Positions 1-9,646 of a stretch of 64,000 nucleotides of DNA are shown here, piece after piece. How positions within the stretch are numbered: the stretch's first letter is position 1; each line of letters opens with the position of its first letter. The stretch is from Chloroflexota bacterium. Its GTDB lineage: Bacteria; Chloroflexota; Dehalococcoidia; Lucifugimonadales; GCA-2722455. The position numbers and the translations under genes are program-made. The notes under the pieces are model-generated. The model saw nothing but the letters and a program-made list of their open reading frames with translations, had not been told where the DNA came from and did no database searches. The DNA is taken from the NCBI GenBank assembly GCA_002722455.1, contig PBMB01000002.1, positions 62,001 through 126,000 on the forward strand. The letters are read 5' to 3'.

Positions 1-2274
1 TTAGATACTTTAAGATTTATCGCAAACCCAATAGGTTTCTCAGCCTCGAAAGCATTGGGTTTTGGTGTAGAAAAATTTTTCAAAACAGACACAGGTAAAG
101 CGTTTGCTCAAAATGCAAAAGAAAAATTTGAGAAAGTTTTTCCAAATAAAGAGTTTAATGCAAAATTAGGTGCAACATTAGGTGCAGTAGCTGCAGTAGG
201 TGGTTTAGTAATGTTGGTTTCTGGTTTAGACGGAAATGAACTTTCAGACATAAAATCAGCAATAACAGGGGCGTTGGAAGGAGCTGTTGATAACTCTACT
301 GAAATAGCCAATTCATTAGTAGAAAGTGCAGATAATTTTGCTCAAGAAGCAGCAGAGTATACTGCTGGAATGGGAGAATCTTTTGATAATCTACAAGAAA
401 GTGTAGTAAACGCTGCAAAAGCGGGTAGTGAAACATTATCAGAAGCTTTTGATTCTGCAAGTGAAATGGCAGGTGAAGCAGCAGAGTATGCAAAAGAAGC
501 AGGTGAAGAATTCGGTCAAAGCTTTGACGAATATACAAATGGAATGGATGAATCTTTTGAAAACGCAAAAGCTAGTGTAAAAGACGTTTTTGGAGGTGAA
601 GAGACAGCTTTGGCAGGTGAAGAAATTCCAGAGGTTAGTGATTATAATCCAGAAACAGATCCAGAATATATGAATCCGAATAGTCCAAAAGGAAACATAG
701 AAACGCCAGAGGAAATGGCGAAATTGATGGCAGAAGATAATGTTTACGATCCAGAAACAGATCCAGAGTATATGAATCCAAATCAAAGAGCAGGATTTGA
801 GGATTTATCACCAGAAGAAAAAGCAGAGATTTTGGCGGAGACCTCTCCTGAAAAATCAGAAGTTGAAGGTGTAGTTGCAGGAGAAGAAGCACCTGAGCCG
901 ATAACAGAACCAGAATTAGATTATCCTTCAAGTGTAGAAATACAATCAGGAGATAGATTGGAGTCGATAGCAAAAGAAATCTTATCAAAAAATGATGCTA
1001 ATGTTACTTATGATGAAATTAGAGAATTTACATTACAAATAGCAGAACATAATGGTTTAGAAGATGCAGATCAAATAATGGTTGGTCAAACGTTTGATAT
1101 ACCAAGTCCTGCGGAATGTGCAAATATTGAACTGGAACCATTTAAGTTAGATACACTAGACGAATTAAAAGGTTTTGATAAAGTTCCTTATGGTTCTGAA
1201 ATAACGCCAGAAGAGCTTTCTGATCAAATAAAAGATACATTGACAAAGACATATCCAGATGAGCCAGAAAGAGTTCATGAAGCTATGGCTAATGTAAATG
1301 CAAGCCTTAAAAGTCTAGAATCTGGTAAAATGATAGAATCAGGAACAGATTTATCAAAAATCGGTGATATTCATGAAAATTATTTTGGTGCAAATAGGAT
1401 TCAAATATCAGACGAATTGGAATCGGCTTATGAAAATGTAGAAGTTGGAAATCATTTAAATGATGTTGATCCAAGAGATCTTCCAGAGTTTGTTCCACAA
1501 ACTTCTGACGAATTAGACTCAGCTTATCATGGAATAGAGGTAGAAAACCCAGATCCAGTAGTTCCAACAAATTCAAATGTTGAAGAAGTTATTGCAGGAG
1601 TCGAAACACCAGAAGTAGAAGCACCTGCTGCTTTTGAAGAAACACCGTCATTTGGAAATCCAGAGCCAGTAGTGGAGGAAGCAACTCCAATGTTTGCAGA
1701 ATCAGAACCAAAAATAGAAGAAGCTACAAAGTTCGCAGAATCAGAACCAAAATTAGAAGAAGCTCCAAAGTTCGCAGAATCAAAACCACCAGTGGAAGAA
1801 TCGACACCAACATTTGGAGATCCAGAACCGACAGTAGAAGAGGTCAAATTGGATAGTATGAAAACTGAACTTAGAATTCTAAATAACTATAGTGATTCAC
1901 CAACTGTTACAGGTACAGTAACATTAAATGGTCAAGAGATAGACGTTAAAAATCTAACTCCAGAAATGCAAGATAAATTGTTTGTAAGTGGAGCAGAAAA
2001 ATCACAATTATCTGGTGTAGGTTTTGAAAGAAAACTTGAAGAAATAGAGTTTGGTGCAAATGAAAGAGAAGAATTTAGAGAACTTTTAGGGAAAGATAAT
2101 AATTTAAATAGATTGCTTAATGGTGAAAACTTAAATGCTTCAACTGAACCTAATCTTGCTTTAAATTCACAAGAAAGTCAGCTTGAAGAAGAATTACGTA
2201 AAGAAATGTCTAACACAAATAGCGAAGGAACTAGAAATACGAATTCAAATCCAAACAGATTAAGAAACATTTAA
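1..2274 (+). CDS. LysM-containing, repeat-rich acidic protein (5' partial)
   Basis: The frame is open from base 1, so the true start lies upstream and about 757 residues are visible. A Gly/Ala-rich hydrophobic stretch near residues 60-80 of the fragment could span a membrane. Ala/Glu-rich amphipathic helical repeats follow (about 85-200), then a duplicated segment of about 35 residues sharing PETDPEYMNPN. A LysM-like domain sits at about 311-372, starting SVEIQSGDRLESIA and closing with IMVGQTFDIP. After it come two copies of a DELxSAY segment and five tandem 13-14-residue units of the type FAESEPKxEEA. LysM domains bind glycan such as peptidoglycan, so a cell-wall or surface role is plausible, but I do not recognise the whole protein. 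A hairpin terminator follows the stop. Confidence 0.7.
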   Translation, partial: LDTLRFIANPIGFSASKALGFGVEKFFKTDTGKAFAQNAKEKFEKVFPNKEFNAKLGATLGAVAAVGGLVMLVSGLDGNELSDIKSAITGALEGAVDNSTEIANSLVESADNFAQEAAEYTAGMGESFDNLQESVVNAAKAGSETLSEAFDSASEMAGEAAEYAKEAGEEFGQSFDEYTNGMDESFENAKASVKDVFGGEETALAGEEIPEVSDYNPETDPEYMNPNSPKGNIETPEEMAKLMAEDNVYDPETDPEYMNPNQRAGFEDLSPEEKAEILAETSPEKSEVEGVVAGEEAPEPITEPELDYPSSVEIQSGDRLESIAKEILSKNDANVTYDEIREFTLQIAEHNGLEDADQIMVGQTFDIPSPAECANIELEPFKLDTLDELKGFDKVPYGSEITPEELSDQIKDTLTKTYPDEPERVHEAMANVNASLKSLESGKMIESGTDLSKIGDIHENYFGANRIQISDELESAYENVEVGNHLNDVDPRDLPEFVPQTSDELDSAYHGIEVENPDPVVPTNSNVEEVIAGVETPEVEAPAAFEETPSFGNPEPVVEEATPMFAESEPKIEEATKFAESEPKLEEAPKFAESKPPVEESTPTFGDPEPTVEEVKLDSMKTELRILNNYSDSPTVTGTVTLNGQEIDVKNLTPEMQDKLFVSGAEKSQLSGVGFERKLEEIEFGANEREEFRELLGKDNNLNRLLNGENLNASTEPNLALNSQESQLEEELRKEMSNTNSEGTRNTNSNPNRLRNI
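1651..1845 (+). repeat. Tandem 39-42 bp coding repeats
   Basis: Five consecutive in-frame units, each coding 13-14 residues with the pattern F-(A/G)-x-(S/P)-(E/K)-P-x-x-E-E-(A/S). The two central units are nearly identical at the nucleotide level, which suggests recent slippage or unequal exchange. The product would be an extended Pro/Glu-rich linker. Confidence 0.75.
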
Positions 2275-2303
2275 AAAAAAGACCTCGTGATGAGGTCTTT
2301 TTT
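2275..2303. terminator. Bidirectional rho-independent terminator
   Basis: Six-bp stem GACCTC/GAGGTC with a 5-nt loop, flanked by A and T runs. It lies between two convergent genes and can serve both. Confidence 0.85.
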
Positions 2304-2304
2304 A

Positions 2305-3375
2305 TCAATTAAGCATTTCGACTAATTTAGGGTTGATTTTTAATTCAATGTAATTTTTTTCTTTTAAAAATTGAATAAAATTGTCATCAAATCTATTAAT
2401 AGCTTTTTTTGTCAAATATTTTAAAATTTTACTTTTTACATATCTTGTATTAGAGTTTTGATAAGTTTGATTTTTTTCAATAAAATAATAAAGAAAATCG
2501 TCATCAATTTTGCTTTTATCTTGAATGATATTTTCAGGGATATATCGAATGTTATTTTCATCTAGTAAAAGCATTTCTTTCCAAAAGAATTCGTCTTTTT
2601 CTTCTGTTAAATGTTTACACATCGTAGGGTTGTCATAAAAATCAATTAAGTAACTAAATAAATGTCTACTGTCTTTTGGTACTTTTTTGAAATAGTTTTT
2701 ATTAAAAATGAGGATATCTTTAGCAAATTTAACTTTATCTTTGTAATTCAAACAATTGTAATCAAATTGAAATGTTTTTTTATTATCCTCATTAGTAATA
2801 AGCTCTAATATCATTTTATCATTAAGCTTATTTTTTTCATATAAATCAAAAAACGTATGCATAAAGTGATAATTTAAGAAGTTATTATGGTTAGATTTTC
2901 TTGCATTAATTAAAAGTTCTATATCTTTTTCGGAAAAGAGATCAGAAATGTATCTAAAATAAAAAAAATTTTCTAAATATAATTCATTTTTAAAATAATA
3001 ATTTTTAATAACAGTTTTGACATTGTTAAATTGAAAAGCTTTTTTCAACCAATCGTCTTGAAAATTTCTTTTTTTTAATCTAGAAATAAAAGGAGAACAT
3101 TTTCTTTTAAGGCTCTCTTCTTTGGTATTTTTAATTATTAATGAAACAATCTCTTCTTCACTAAATAATTCGAACTTAAACAAAGAAGCAAATACAGGAA
3201 CTTCAAAAATAAAATCCTTAAAAAAATCCTCGTCAGAATATAATTTATTAAAATCTTCTGTTGCAACATGTGTTTTAATAAAAAGATTAAATTCTTCTAA
3301 ATCATTAACAAGAAATATTTTTTCTATAATTTCATTGTAAGATAATTTTTTTTCTTTATTTGTCATTTGATTCAT
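2305..3375 (-). CDS. Hypothetical soluble protein (possible 5' frameshift)
   Basis: About 356 residues, rich in Lys, Asp, Asn and aromatics, mostly helical by composition, with no signal peptide or membrane segment. I do not recognise the family. The start is uncertain. The ATG at 3375 has no good SD site and a TTG lies at 3384. A strong AAAGGT site instead precedes an ATG at 3415 that reads out of this frame by one base. Removing one base from the A7 or T6 run just inside would join the two into a 369-residue protein starting MDMDTLKK. Otherwise the short upstream frame and this gene are translationally coupled, because the upstream stop overlaps the ATG at 3366. Confidence 0.6.
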   Translation of the reverse strand: MNQMTNKEKKLSYNEIIEKIFLVNDLEEFNLFIKTHVATEDFNKLYSDEDFFKDFIFEVPVFASLFKFELFSEEEIVSLIIKNTKEESLKRKCSPFISRLKKRNFQDDWLKKAFQFNNVKTVIKNYYFKNELYLENFFYFRYISDLFSEKDIELLINARKSNHNNFLNYHFMHTFFDLYEKNKLNDKMILELITNEDNKKTFQFDYNCLNYKDKVKFAKDILIFNKNYFKKVPKDSRHLFSYLIDFYDNPTMCKHLTEEKDEFFWKEMLLLDENNIRYIPENIIQDKSKIDDDFLYYFIEKNQTYQNSNTRYVKSKILKYLTKKAINRFDDNFIQFLKEKNYIELKINPKLVEMLN

Positions 3376-3415
3376 CTTCTTCAAAAAATCGTTTTTTTAA
3401 AGTATCCATATCCAT
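3356..3415 (-). other. Out-of-frame 5' segment or 19-codon upstream ORF
   Basis: ATG preceded by AAAGGT at good spacing, followed by 19 codons and a TAA that overlaps the start of the downstream frame. It is either a leader peptide coupled to the next gene or the true N-terminus separated by a one-base indel in an A7/T6 tract. Confidence 0.45.
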
Positions 3416-3726
3416 AATATTACCTTTATAATTAATTTTTTCATAGTATTTATTGATTTTATCAAACTAAGAAGTGAGAATCAAGAATAATGACAACTAC
3501 TTTACTGAATAGCGAAATTTATCCTTTTTAAAACCAAAGTGTTTTTTATTTATTGGCAAAAATAAAAATAATTATCGACAAATATTTAATAAACTTTAGT
3601 CTTTTTTTTAAAAAAGAAAAACTACTTCAAAAAAGTTTATTTTTCGTTTAAAACCATTTGCATTTTTACAATATTTAGCATAGAATTGCTTTAAATAAAC
3701 AATAAAACTTAGGAGTTACAAATAAA
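3416..3726. other. AT-rich intergenic region upstream of flagellin
   Basis: About 310 bp without a gene. It holds the flagellin promoter near its right end and a 13-bp palindrome TTGAT-TTT-ATCAA near 3452-3464. No other coding signal is seen. Confidence 0.5.
3658..3686 (+). promoter_or_regulatory. Sigma70-type promoter of the flagellin gene
   Basis: TTGCAT, 17-bp spacer, TAGAAT, ending about 40 bp before the flagellin ATG. I found no convincing sigma28 (GCCGATAA) or sigma54 (GG-N10-GC) element, although flagellin promoters often use one of these. Confidence 0.45.
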
Positions 3727-4860
3727 ATGTCTATTAGTGTAAATACAAATACTTCAGCTTATTCAGCACAAAGAAGCCTTGCAAATGCAAATCAAAAAGT
3801 AGAAAAAAGCATGGAACGTTTGGCAACTGGCGATAGAATCAACAGTGCAAAAGATGATGCTGCTGGTCTACAAATCTCAAATCGATTAACAACACAAGAA
3901 AGAGGTCTTGACGTTGCAATGAGAAACGCAAATGACGGAATCTCTATTTCTCAAACAGCAGAAGGTGCAATGGAAGAAACAACAAATATTCTTCAACGTA
4001 TGAGAGATCTATCTCTTCAATCTTCAAATGGTTCTAACTCAAAAGCAGAACGTGTGGCAATTCAAGAAGAAGTAACAGCACTTCAAGACGAAATTAACCG
4101 TATTGCAGAAACAACTTCTTTTGGTGGTAAAAATCTACTAAATGGAACATTTGGTTCTTCAAACTTCCAAATTGGTGCAAATTCAGGTGAAACAGTTTCT
4201 GTTGAAATCGGTAATATGAGAGCAGACGCTTCTGGAATGAGCGCAATCACAGCAAAAGGTGAATCTGTAAGTCAAAGCTGGAAAGCTTCAAACAATGAAA
4301 ACTTTACTATTTCTTATGAAGATGACAATGGTGATACACAAACAGTAGATATTAAAGCAAATGAAGGTGATTCTATTCAAGAAGTGGCAACTTCAATTAA
4401 TGGTAGAACTGATTTCTTACAAGCTTCGGTCACAGAAGATAATGAGCTTCAAATTGTAGCAAATAAAGATATGGAAAATAGAAACCTAAGTTTTGGTGGT
4501 TCTATCGCTTCTGCGACAAAGATTGATTCAGCAGATCAAAAAATGGAAAGCATTGAAGATGTTGACGTAACTACAATTGGTGGAGCACAAAAAGCAGTAT
4601 CAATTATAGACCAAGGTTTGACTTATGTGGATTCAAATAGAGCGTCACTAGGTGCTGTTCAAAACAGAATCGACCACACTGTTAACAACCTTTCAAATAT
4701 TCAAGAAAATGTAGCTGCGTCAAATAGCCGTATTAAAGATACAGACTATGCAAAAGAAACAGTTGAATTAACTAAACAACAAATTCTTTCACAAGCAAGT
4801 GGTTCTATCTTGTCACAAGCAAAAATGTCTCCACAAATGGCACAAAGTTTATTAAACTAA
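3727..4860 (+). CDS. Flagellin (polar flagellar filament subunit)
   Basis: 377 residues. It forms the flagellar filament after export through the flagellar type III apparatus. The N-terminal D0/D1 region (about 1-165) carries the conserved block [15 protein letters not shown] and a run of [16 protein letters not shown] characteristic of gammaproteobacterial flagellins. A Flagellin_IN-like insert lies at about 190-250. The C-terminal D1/D0 region (about 285-377) ends with [15 protein letters not shown] and QSLLN. An AGGAG site lies 12 nt before the ATG. The gene is monocistronic, with its own promoter and terminator and no other flagellar gene in the window. It could be one of several flagellin paralogues in the genome. 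Confidence 0.97.
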   Translation: MSISVNTNTSAYSAQRSLANANQKVEKSMERLATGDRINSAKDDAAGLQISNRLTTQERGLDVAMRNANDGISISQTAEGAMEETTNILQRMRDLSLQSSNGSNSKAERVAIQEEVTALQDEINRIAETTSFGGKNLLNGTFGSSNFQIGANSGETVSVEIGNMRADASGMSAITAKGESVSQSWKASNNENFTISYEDDNGDTQTVDIKANEGDSIQEVATSINGRTDFLQASVTEDNELQIVANKDMENRNLSFGGSIASATKIDSADQKMESIEDVDVTTIGGAQKAVSIIDQGLTYVDSNRASLGAVQNRIDHTVNNLSNIQENVAASNSRIKDTDYAKETVELTKQQILSQASGSILSQAKMSPQMAQSLLN

Positions 4861-4872
4861 TTGGTAAAAAAT

Positions 4873-4905
4873 AAAAAAAGAACTCATCGTTGAGTTCTTT
4901 TTTTT
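4873..4905. terminator. Bidirectional rho-independent terminator
   Basis: Stem GAACTCA/TGAGTTC with a 4-nt loop, A-run before and T8 after. It separates flagellin from the convergent membrane gene. Confidence 0.85.
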
Positions 4906-4906
4906 A

Positions 4907-5653
4907 TTATAAGTTTTCCAATATAGATTCTTTTTCTTTCCTTCTTTGGTTTTCTTTTTTGAAATATATAACTTCTTTAAAATTCTTTTTGAATAACTTT
5001 TCATAATACCTTGCTTCTTTTGGTGTAGATTCAGCTAATATATTTTGAATGTTTTCAGTGTGAATGATGTTTTTCACAATGTTATTTTTTTCAGTAGAGA
5101 TTCTTTTGATTCTTTTAATATCATTTGATCTCCTTGTAAAAATATTTTTAATATCAATAAATATGATTTTTCCCACCTCTATAAGTATAAAAGGTATTGA
5201 GAGAATAAATAAAAATCGAATGGTAATATTGTCAAAAAATCCGTAGAGTAATTCTTTTTCAAATAAAATAAAAACAGACAAGTAAATTATTGAAAAAACA
5301 ACAATAATTTTAAAACAATCATCTGCAAAGTCAATTTTTGTCATTTTATTAAGGATTTTATCAATGCTGTTCCTTAAATGAAATAAAGCTTTTATAGCGA
5401 TAAAAGAGCCAAAAACTAGCGCAGAGGCTGCGGGAACATTAATGTAAAAATAATCTTCTATTAAAAAAGAAAAGGTCTGTTCGAAAATTAAAAAACTAGC
5501 GATGATTGCAGCAAAAAGATAAATTAATATGTTAAAAATAATAAGTGATAAGTCACAAAAAACAATAACGACAAAGTTGGATTTATGGTAAGAAATGTTA
5601 GAATCTATTAATTTTAACTTATTGTATTTTTTTGGATTATATTTAATGGTCAT
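4907..5653 (-). CDS. Coiled-coil/multi-membrane-helix protein
   Basis: 248 residues, unknown family. Hydrophobic segments near 27-57, 73-95, 113-131 and 143-166 suggest four membrane helices, followed by an 80-residue charged helical tail that is probably cytosolic. Near the C-terminus the KNFKEVIYF segment fits the aromatic motif shared by several other membrane proteins in this window. The start is supported by GAGGAAA about 8 nt upstream. It is one of about sixteen architecture relatives here. Function unknown. Confidence 0.7.
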   Translation of the reverse strand: MTIKYNPKKYNKLKLIDSNISYHKSNFVVIVFCDLSLIIFNILIYLFAAIIASFLIFEQTFSFLIEDYFYINVPAASALVFGSFIAIKALFHLRNSIDKILNKMTKIDFADDCFKIIVVFSIIYLSVFILFEKELLYGFFDNITIRFLFILSIPFILIEVGKIIFIDIKNIFTRRSNDIKRIKRISTEKNNIVKNIIHTENIQNILAESTPKEARYYEKLFKKNFKEVIYFKKENQRRKEKESILENL

Positions 5654-5717
5654 TATTTTTCCTCTTTTCGGAAAAAGAAAAATATCAAAAATAATTTAAG
5701 AAGTAAAGAAAAAATAT

Positions 5718-5975
5718 TTAAAATGTAAAATTAGTAGTAAATAAAGTTTTCTTAAATATGTTCAAAAATAAAAGATATACTATTCCACAAAGAAATGAAA
5801 ATGGGATTTCTAATCCATGAGGTGGATTTGATTCTGGATGAAAGAAAAAAACAATTCCTAGAACAGAAAAAATGATAGTAATGATAAGAGAGTAATTATT
5901 GCATAACATAAACTTGTCAAATGAATCCATGCGGTTTCTTTTGTCTTGTTTGCTCATATACATAGTATTTGACAT
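5718..5975 (-). CDS. Small two-helix membrane protein
   Basis: 85 residues. A basic N-terminus of about 25 residues precedes two hydrophobic segments (about 27-47 and 58-78) joined by a short loop containing HPESNPPHG. AAGGAA precedes the ATG. It follows the minus-strand gene at 6096-6755 with about 120 bp between. No family recognised. Confidence 0.6.
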   Translation of the reverse strand: MSNTMYMSKQDKRNRMDSFDKFMLCNNYSLIITIIFSVLGIVFFFHPESNPPHGLEIPFSFLCGIVYLLFLNIFKKTLFTTNFTF

Positions 5976-6095
5976 AACGTGATATTCCTTAGAAGTTTTT
6001 ACTTTTTTAAAAATATCACAAATGGAATAATAATCAACAAAATTTATTTAAAAAAAACACAAAAAACTATGCATTATATATTTTAATATTTAATT

Positions 6096-6755
6096 TTAAA
6101 TATTGGATTTTAAGTTTTTAACATAAATTTTTGAATAACGACGATTGACTTCTTCTTTAATGTCATTTGAAATTTTATTGGAAACTTGTGCTTCTGTTCT
6201 TAATTCTTCCTTAACAACAATTTGATCAATATAATAATTATATTCACCTTTTACTCTTCTTAATTTTAATGAATTTGTTTTAAAATATGTTTTTTTCATA
6301 GAGTCGTAGGTAAAAATAGAAAGATAAGCAATTAAAGAACTCCCTAAAACATAAGTGGAGAATAAAAACTTTATATCTTCTAAGTTATTATTTTGTGGTA
6401 AATTAAGAAGTAAACAACAAAAAACCCCTAAAAAAACAAGAATACCCAATCCTTGTAAAACAACAACATTGTCAGAATTGTCAGGCAAGTAATTTTTTGA
6501 AAATAAAAATGGAACAGAGATGAATAATGCATTAATTAAAGTAGAAAAAAAGATTACGCCAAGAAATAAATAAAAAAAATCAATTTCTGAAATTGAAAAT
6601 ATAAATCTAGATATAACAGAAAAAACTAAATTAAGACTAATAAAAAAAATTGCTAATCCGCTACTCTTCTTAGATTGGTTTTTTAAGTTCTTTTCTTGTT
6701 CAAGAGTATATCGATTAATTTGTTTGTTTAAATTTTGCACTTTATTTAATATCAT
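6096..6755 (-). CDS. Coiled-coil/four-membrane-helix protein
   Basis: 219 residues. The ATG at 6755 is preferred because AAGGA lies 6 nt upstream; an in-frame ATG at 6779 has none. A charged N-terminal helix (1-35) is followed by four hydrophobic segments in two pairs and a charged C-terminal tail. N- and C-termini are both predicted in the cytosol. It shares architecture, not obvious sequence, with the other coiled-coil/membrane proteins of the window. Function unknown. Confidence 0.65.
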   Translation of the reverse strand: MILNKVQNLNKQINRYTLEQEKNLKNQSKKSSGLAIFFISLNLVFSVISRFIFSISEIDFFYLFLGVIFFSTLINALFISVPFLFSKNYLPDNSDNVVVLQGLGILVFLGVFCCLLLNLPQNNNLEDIKFLFSTYVLGSSLIAYLSIFTYDSMKKTYFKTNSLKLRRVKGEYNYYIDQIVVKEELRTEAQVSNKISNDIKEEVNRRYSKIYVKNLKSNI

Positions 6756-6995
6756 TTTATTCCTTAATTTAATTTTCATTATATTACAAAAAAAATCTTT
6801 TGTTAATGTTTTTTTTTATTTTTTTAGATATATATCTATAAAAAAGCTTTCAAAATAAAAGTTAAGTGTTGTTTGATGATTTTTTTAGAAAAAAAATGAA
6901 ATTTTTATCTTTTTTTTCTTATCTTGATTTTATTATATAGATTATTTTTGATTGAAATATATTTCAAAAAGTGTTAAATTAAGGGAAATTACAAA

Positions 6996-9563
6996 ATGGG
7001 CAAGAGTATGTGGAATAATATATCAATAAAAAACAAGTTAATGCTAATAGTTTTCCTTCCATTGGTAGCATTGTGCTTTTTAGCTTTTCATGAAACAGAA
7101 CATTTAGAAGAAGAAGTTAAATCTACGGAAAAGGCAAAAAACGTTATTTTATTTTTTGAAGAAATTGCAGAATACCAAGTTCCCTCAGACGAAAAAGCGA
7201 AAAGAATTCGTGATTTGGTTTTGGATATATTCCCTGAAAATGAGGACGTGTTTACAATGTTATCAAAATACAAAGAAAATATTATAGCAACCAAAAATAG
7301 TACTTCTCAAAAAGAAAAAATAGAAATAAGAAAAGAGAGATTAGAGTTATATAAAAAAGTATTGATAATGTTAGAACAAATTCACTACAACCATTTGAAT
7401 AAAAATTTAGATAATTATTTACAATCTTTGTATCAAATGGAATGGATGAAAGTATGGCTTGTAGAGGAAGAGATAAATGTAGGGCTTTTAAAATATAATG
7501 TAAATACTGAATCAGTAGAGACTATTCTTAAAAATATAAACAAAATATCTTATAGAAGTGAATTGTTTTATAATAGATTTATAGAAATAAATAAAGAAGT
7601 TAATCAAGTAGAAATGTTTAAGTTGATTATGGATTCAGGTTCTTTTAAAGATTATTTAAAATTTAGAGAAGAATTGTTTGAAAATAAGTTTAGGATCTAT
7701 CACCAAGCAGATTTAAAAAATGGCTTAGAATTAATTCAAAAGAAAAGATCTGCAATCACTCATATAGAAAAAGATGTTTACACAAAAGCAAAATCAGAAG
7801 CATTAATAATACATTCAGAAATAAGTAAAAAGAAACAAGTTTTTTTATATTCTTTTGTTGTTTTTGCCGTAATATTATTTTTTATTGCATTTAGTGTTTC
7901 TAATAAAATAACTTTAAATTTGAAAGGTATTTTAAAATTTTTAGAAAATGGTGAGCATAAAGAAATCGAAAACATTAAAGGTAATGACGAAATATCTAAG
8001 TTTTCAAACAAAGTGAAAGAATTGACAACTGAAATAATTGAAGCTAAGGATTCAGCAATAAAAGCAAACGAAGCAAAAAGTGTTTTTTTAGCAAACATGT
8101 CTCATGAGATAAGAACACCTTTAAATGGAATAATAGGCATGATAGAAGTAATGTCAGATACTGAATTAAATGCTGTACAAAAAGAATACTTAAAAACAGT
8201 AGATACTTCTTCACAATTATTATTAACTCTAATAAATGATGTTTTAGATTTTTCAAAAATAGAGTCTGGTAATATAGACGTAACACCAACAACTACAAAT
8301 ATAAGAGAGACAATTTATGATATTGTTTCTGTTAATGTTCAAAAAGCAGTAGATAAAAACTTAACAATAAATGTTGATTTAGATGAAAATATACCTGCTG
8401 CTCTAAGTGTCGATGACCATAGATTAAGGCAAGTATTAATGAATTTAATGTCTAATGCTATTAAGTTTACAAATGCAGGTGTTGTTAATATATCTGCGAA
8501 TATAATAGATACTACAAATGAGGAAAAGGAAATTAGGTTCGAAGTGTCTGATACTGGCGTAGGTATTGAAAAATCAAGACAAAAAAATATTTTTAATTCT
8601 TTTATTCAAGAAGATAGCTCAACAACAAAGAAATATGGTGGAACGGGTCTTGGATTGGCAATAAGTTCTCAATTGATTGAACTTATGGGTTCTAAAATAG
8701 AATTGAAATCTGAAAAAAATATGGGTAGTAAATTTTTCTTTGATTTAAAATTAAAAGAAAAAAAGAATATGAAACATAAAGACTTAAGCTATATAAATGT
8801 TAGTTTAATATCAAAAGACAATCAAAAAGTAAAAACAATAATGAAAGAATTTTCAGTTTATAATATAATGAATGTAAATAGAAAACACTCATTAGAAGAA
8901 ATAAGTGAAACAGACAAGAATAACTTGGTGGTGATAGTTGAAGATAAAGTAGAATCTAATGATTTTTATCAAGAAATATCAAAACTGACAAAGTTAGGAT
9001 ACAATATATGTTTAATCAAAGATTTAAACAACAAACAAAAAACAAATGAAAAAGTTTCTGGTATTGTCTTATATCCTGTTTTGGGAGAACGAATGAGAAA
9101 ATCATTGAAATCTGCATTTAATAATATTAAAAATATTATAAATAAAGAAAAGAAAGCACCAAAAGCGACAGATAAGATTAGAGTTCTTTTGGTCGAAGAT
9201 AATAGAGTAAACCAACAAATAGCAATAATCCATTTAAAAAATGCAGGTATGGAATATACTCTTGCTGAAAATGGTTTAGAGGCAGTAAATAAATACAAAT
9301 CAAACGAAAAATTTGATATTGTATTAATGGATTGTATGATGCCTGTAAAAGATGGCTTTGAGGCGACAAAAGAAATTAGAGAACATGAAAATAAAAACGA
9401 CATGAAAAAAATTCCGATAATAGCTTTAACAGCAAGTGTAATAGATGATGACATTCAGCGTTGTTTTAGTGTTGGAATGAATAGTTATATACCAAAACCA
9501 GTAAAAAGAGAACGTTTGATTGATGAAATTAATAAACTTCATGAAGAAAACATTAAAAAATAA
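6996..9563 (+). CDS. Hybrid sensor histidine kinase with C-terminal receiver
   Basis: 855 residues. A membrane helix near 15-32, a helical periplasmic sensor of about 250 residues and a second helix near 285-303 lead into a short HAMP-like linker. HisKA carries the phospho-accepting H370 in SHEIRTPLNG. The ATPase domain shows the N box NLMSNAIKF, DTGVGI and GGTGLGLAI. A region at about 600-700 looks like a degenerate receiver. A full receiver follows with phospho-acceptor D779 in DCMMPVKDG and Lys in YIPKPV. This is a BarA/TorS-like membrane phosphorelay sensor. No partner regulator or Hpt protein is adjacent, so the signal and output are unknown. AAGGGA precedes the start and a terminator follows. 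Confidence 0.93.
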   Translation: MGKSMWNNISIKNKLMLIVFLPLVALCFLAFHETEHLEEEVKSTEKAKNVILFFEEIAEYQVPSDEKAKRIRDLVLDIFPENEDVFTMLSKYKENIIATKNSTSQKEKIEIRKERLELYKKVLIMLEQIHYNHLNKNLDNYLQSLYQMEWMKVWLVEEEINVGLLKYNVNTESVETILKNINKISYRSELFYNRFIEINKEVNQVEMFKLIMDSGSFKDYLKFREELFENKFRIYHQADLKNGLELIQKKRSAITHIEKDVYTKAKSEALIIHSEISKKKQVFLYSFVVFAVILFFIAFSVSNKITLNLKGILKFLENGEHKEIENIKGNDEISKFSNKVKELTTEIIEAKDSAIKANEAKSVFLANMSHEIRTPLNGIIGMIEVMSDTELNAVQKEYLKTVDTSSQLLLTLINDVLDFSKIESGNIDVTPTTTNIRETIYDIVSVNVQKAVDKNLTINVDLDENIPAALSVDDHRLRQVLMNLMSNAIKFTNAGVVNISANIIDTTNEEKEIRFEVSDTGVGIEKSRQKNIFNSFIQEDSSTTKKYGGTGLGLAISSQLIELMGSKIELKSEKNMGSKFFFDLKLKEKKNMKHKDLSYINVSLISKDNQKVKTIMKEFSVYNIMNVNRKHSLEEISETDKNNLVVIVEDKVESNDFYQEISKLTKLGYNICLIKDLNNKQKTNEKVSGIVLYPVLGERMRKSLKSAFNNIKNIINKEKKAPKATDKIRVLLVEDNRVNQQIAIIHLKNAGMEYTLAENGLEAVNKYKSNEKFDIVLMDCMMPVKDGFEATKEIREHENKNDMKKIPIIALTASVIDDDIQRCFSVGMNSYIPKPVKRERLIDEINKLHEENIKK

Positions 9564-9568
9564 TATTG

Positions 9569-9598
9569 AAAAGACAATCACTTGATTGTCTTTTTTTT
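9569..9598 (+). terminator. Rho-independent terminator
   Basis: Ten-bp stem AAGACAATCA/TGATTGTCTT with a 2-nt loop and a T-run, just after the hybrid kinase gene. Confidence 0.85.
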
Positions 9599-9646
9599 GT
9601 TTTGTATTATAATATAGTTATGAAACAAAAAAAGGAATTATAAGAA

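Noticed and set aside
108-2000. Long minus-strand ORFs opposite the LysM protein
   Set aside because: Their composition mirrors the repeats of the plus-strand gene and they lack SD sites, so they are antisense shadows.
3452-3464. FNR box TTGAT-TTT-ATCAA upstream of flagellin
   Set aside because: The spacer is 3 bp, not the required 4, so it is only a short AT palindrome.
3658-3695. Sigma54 promoter for flagellin (TAGCAT...TTGCT)
   Set aside because: The G/GC spacing is 9 instead of 10 bases and the -24 GG is missing. The overlapping sigma70 match is better.
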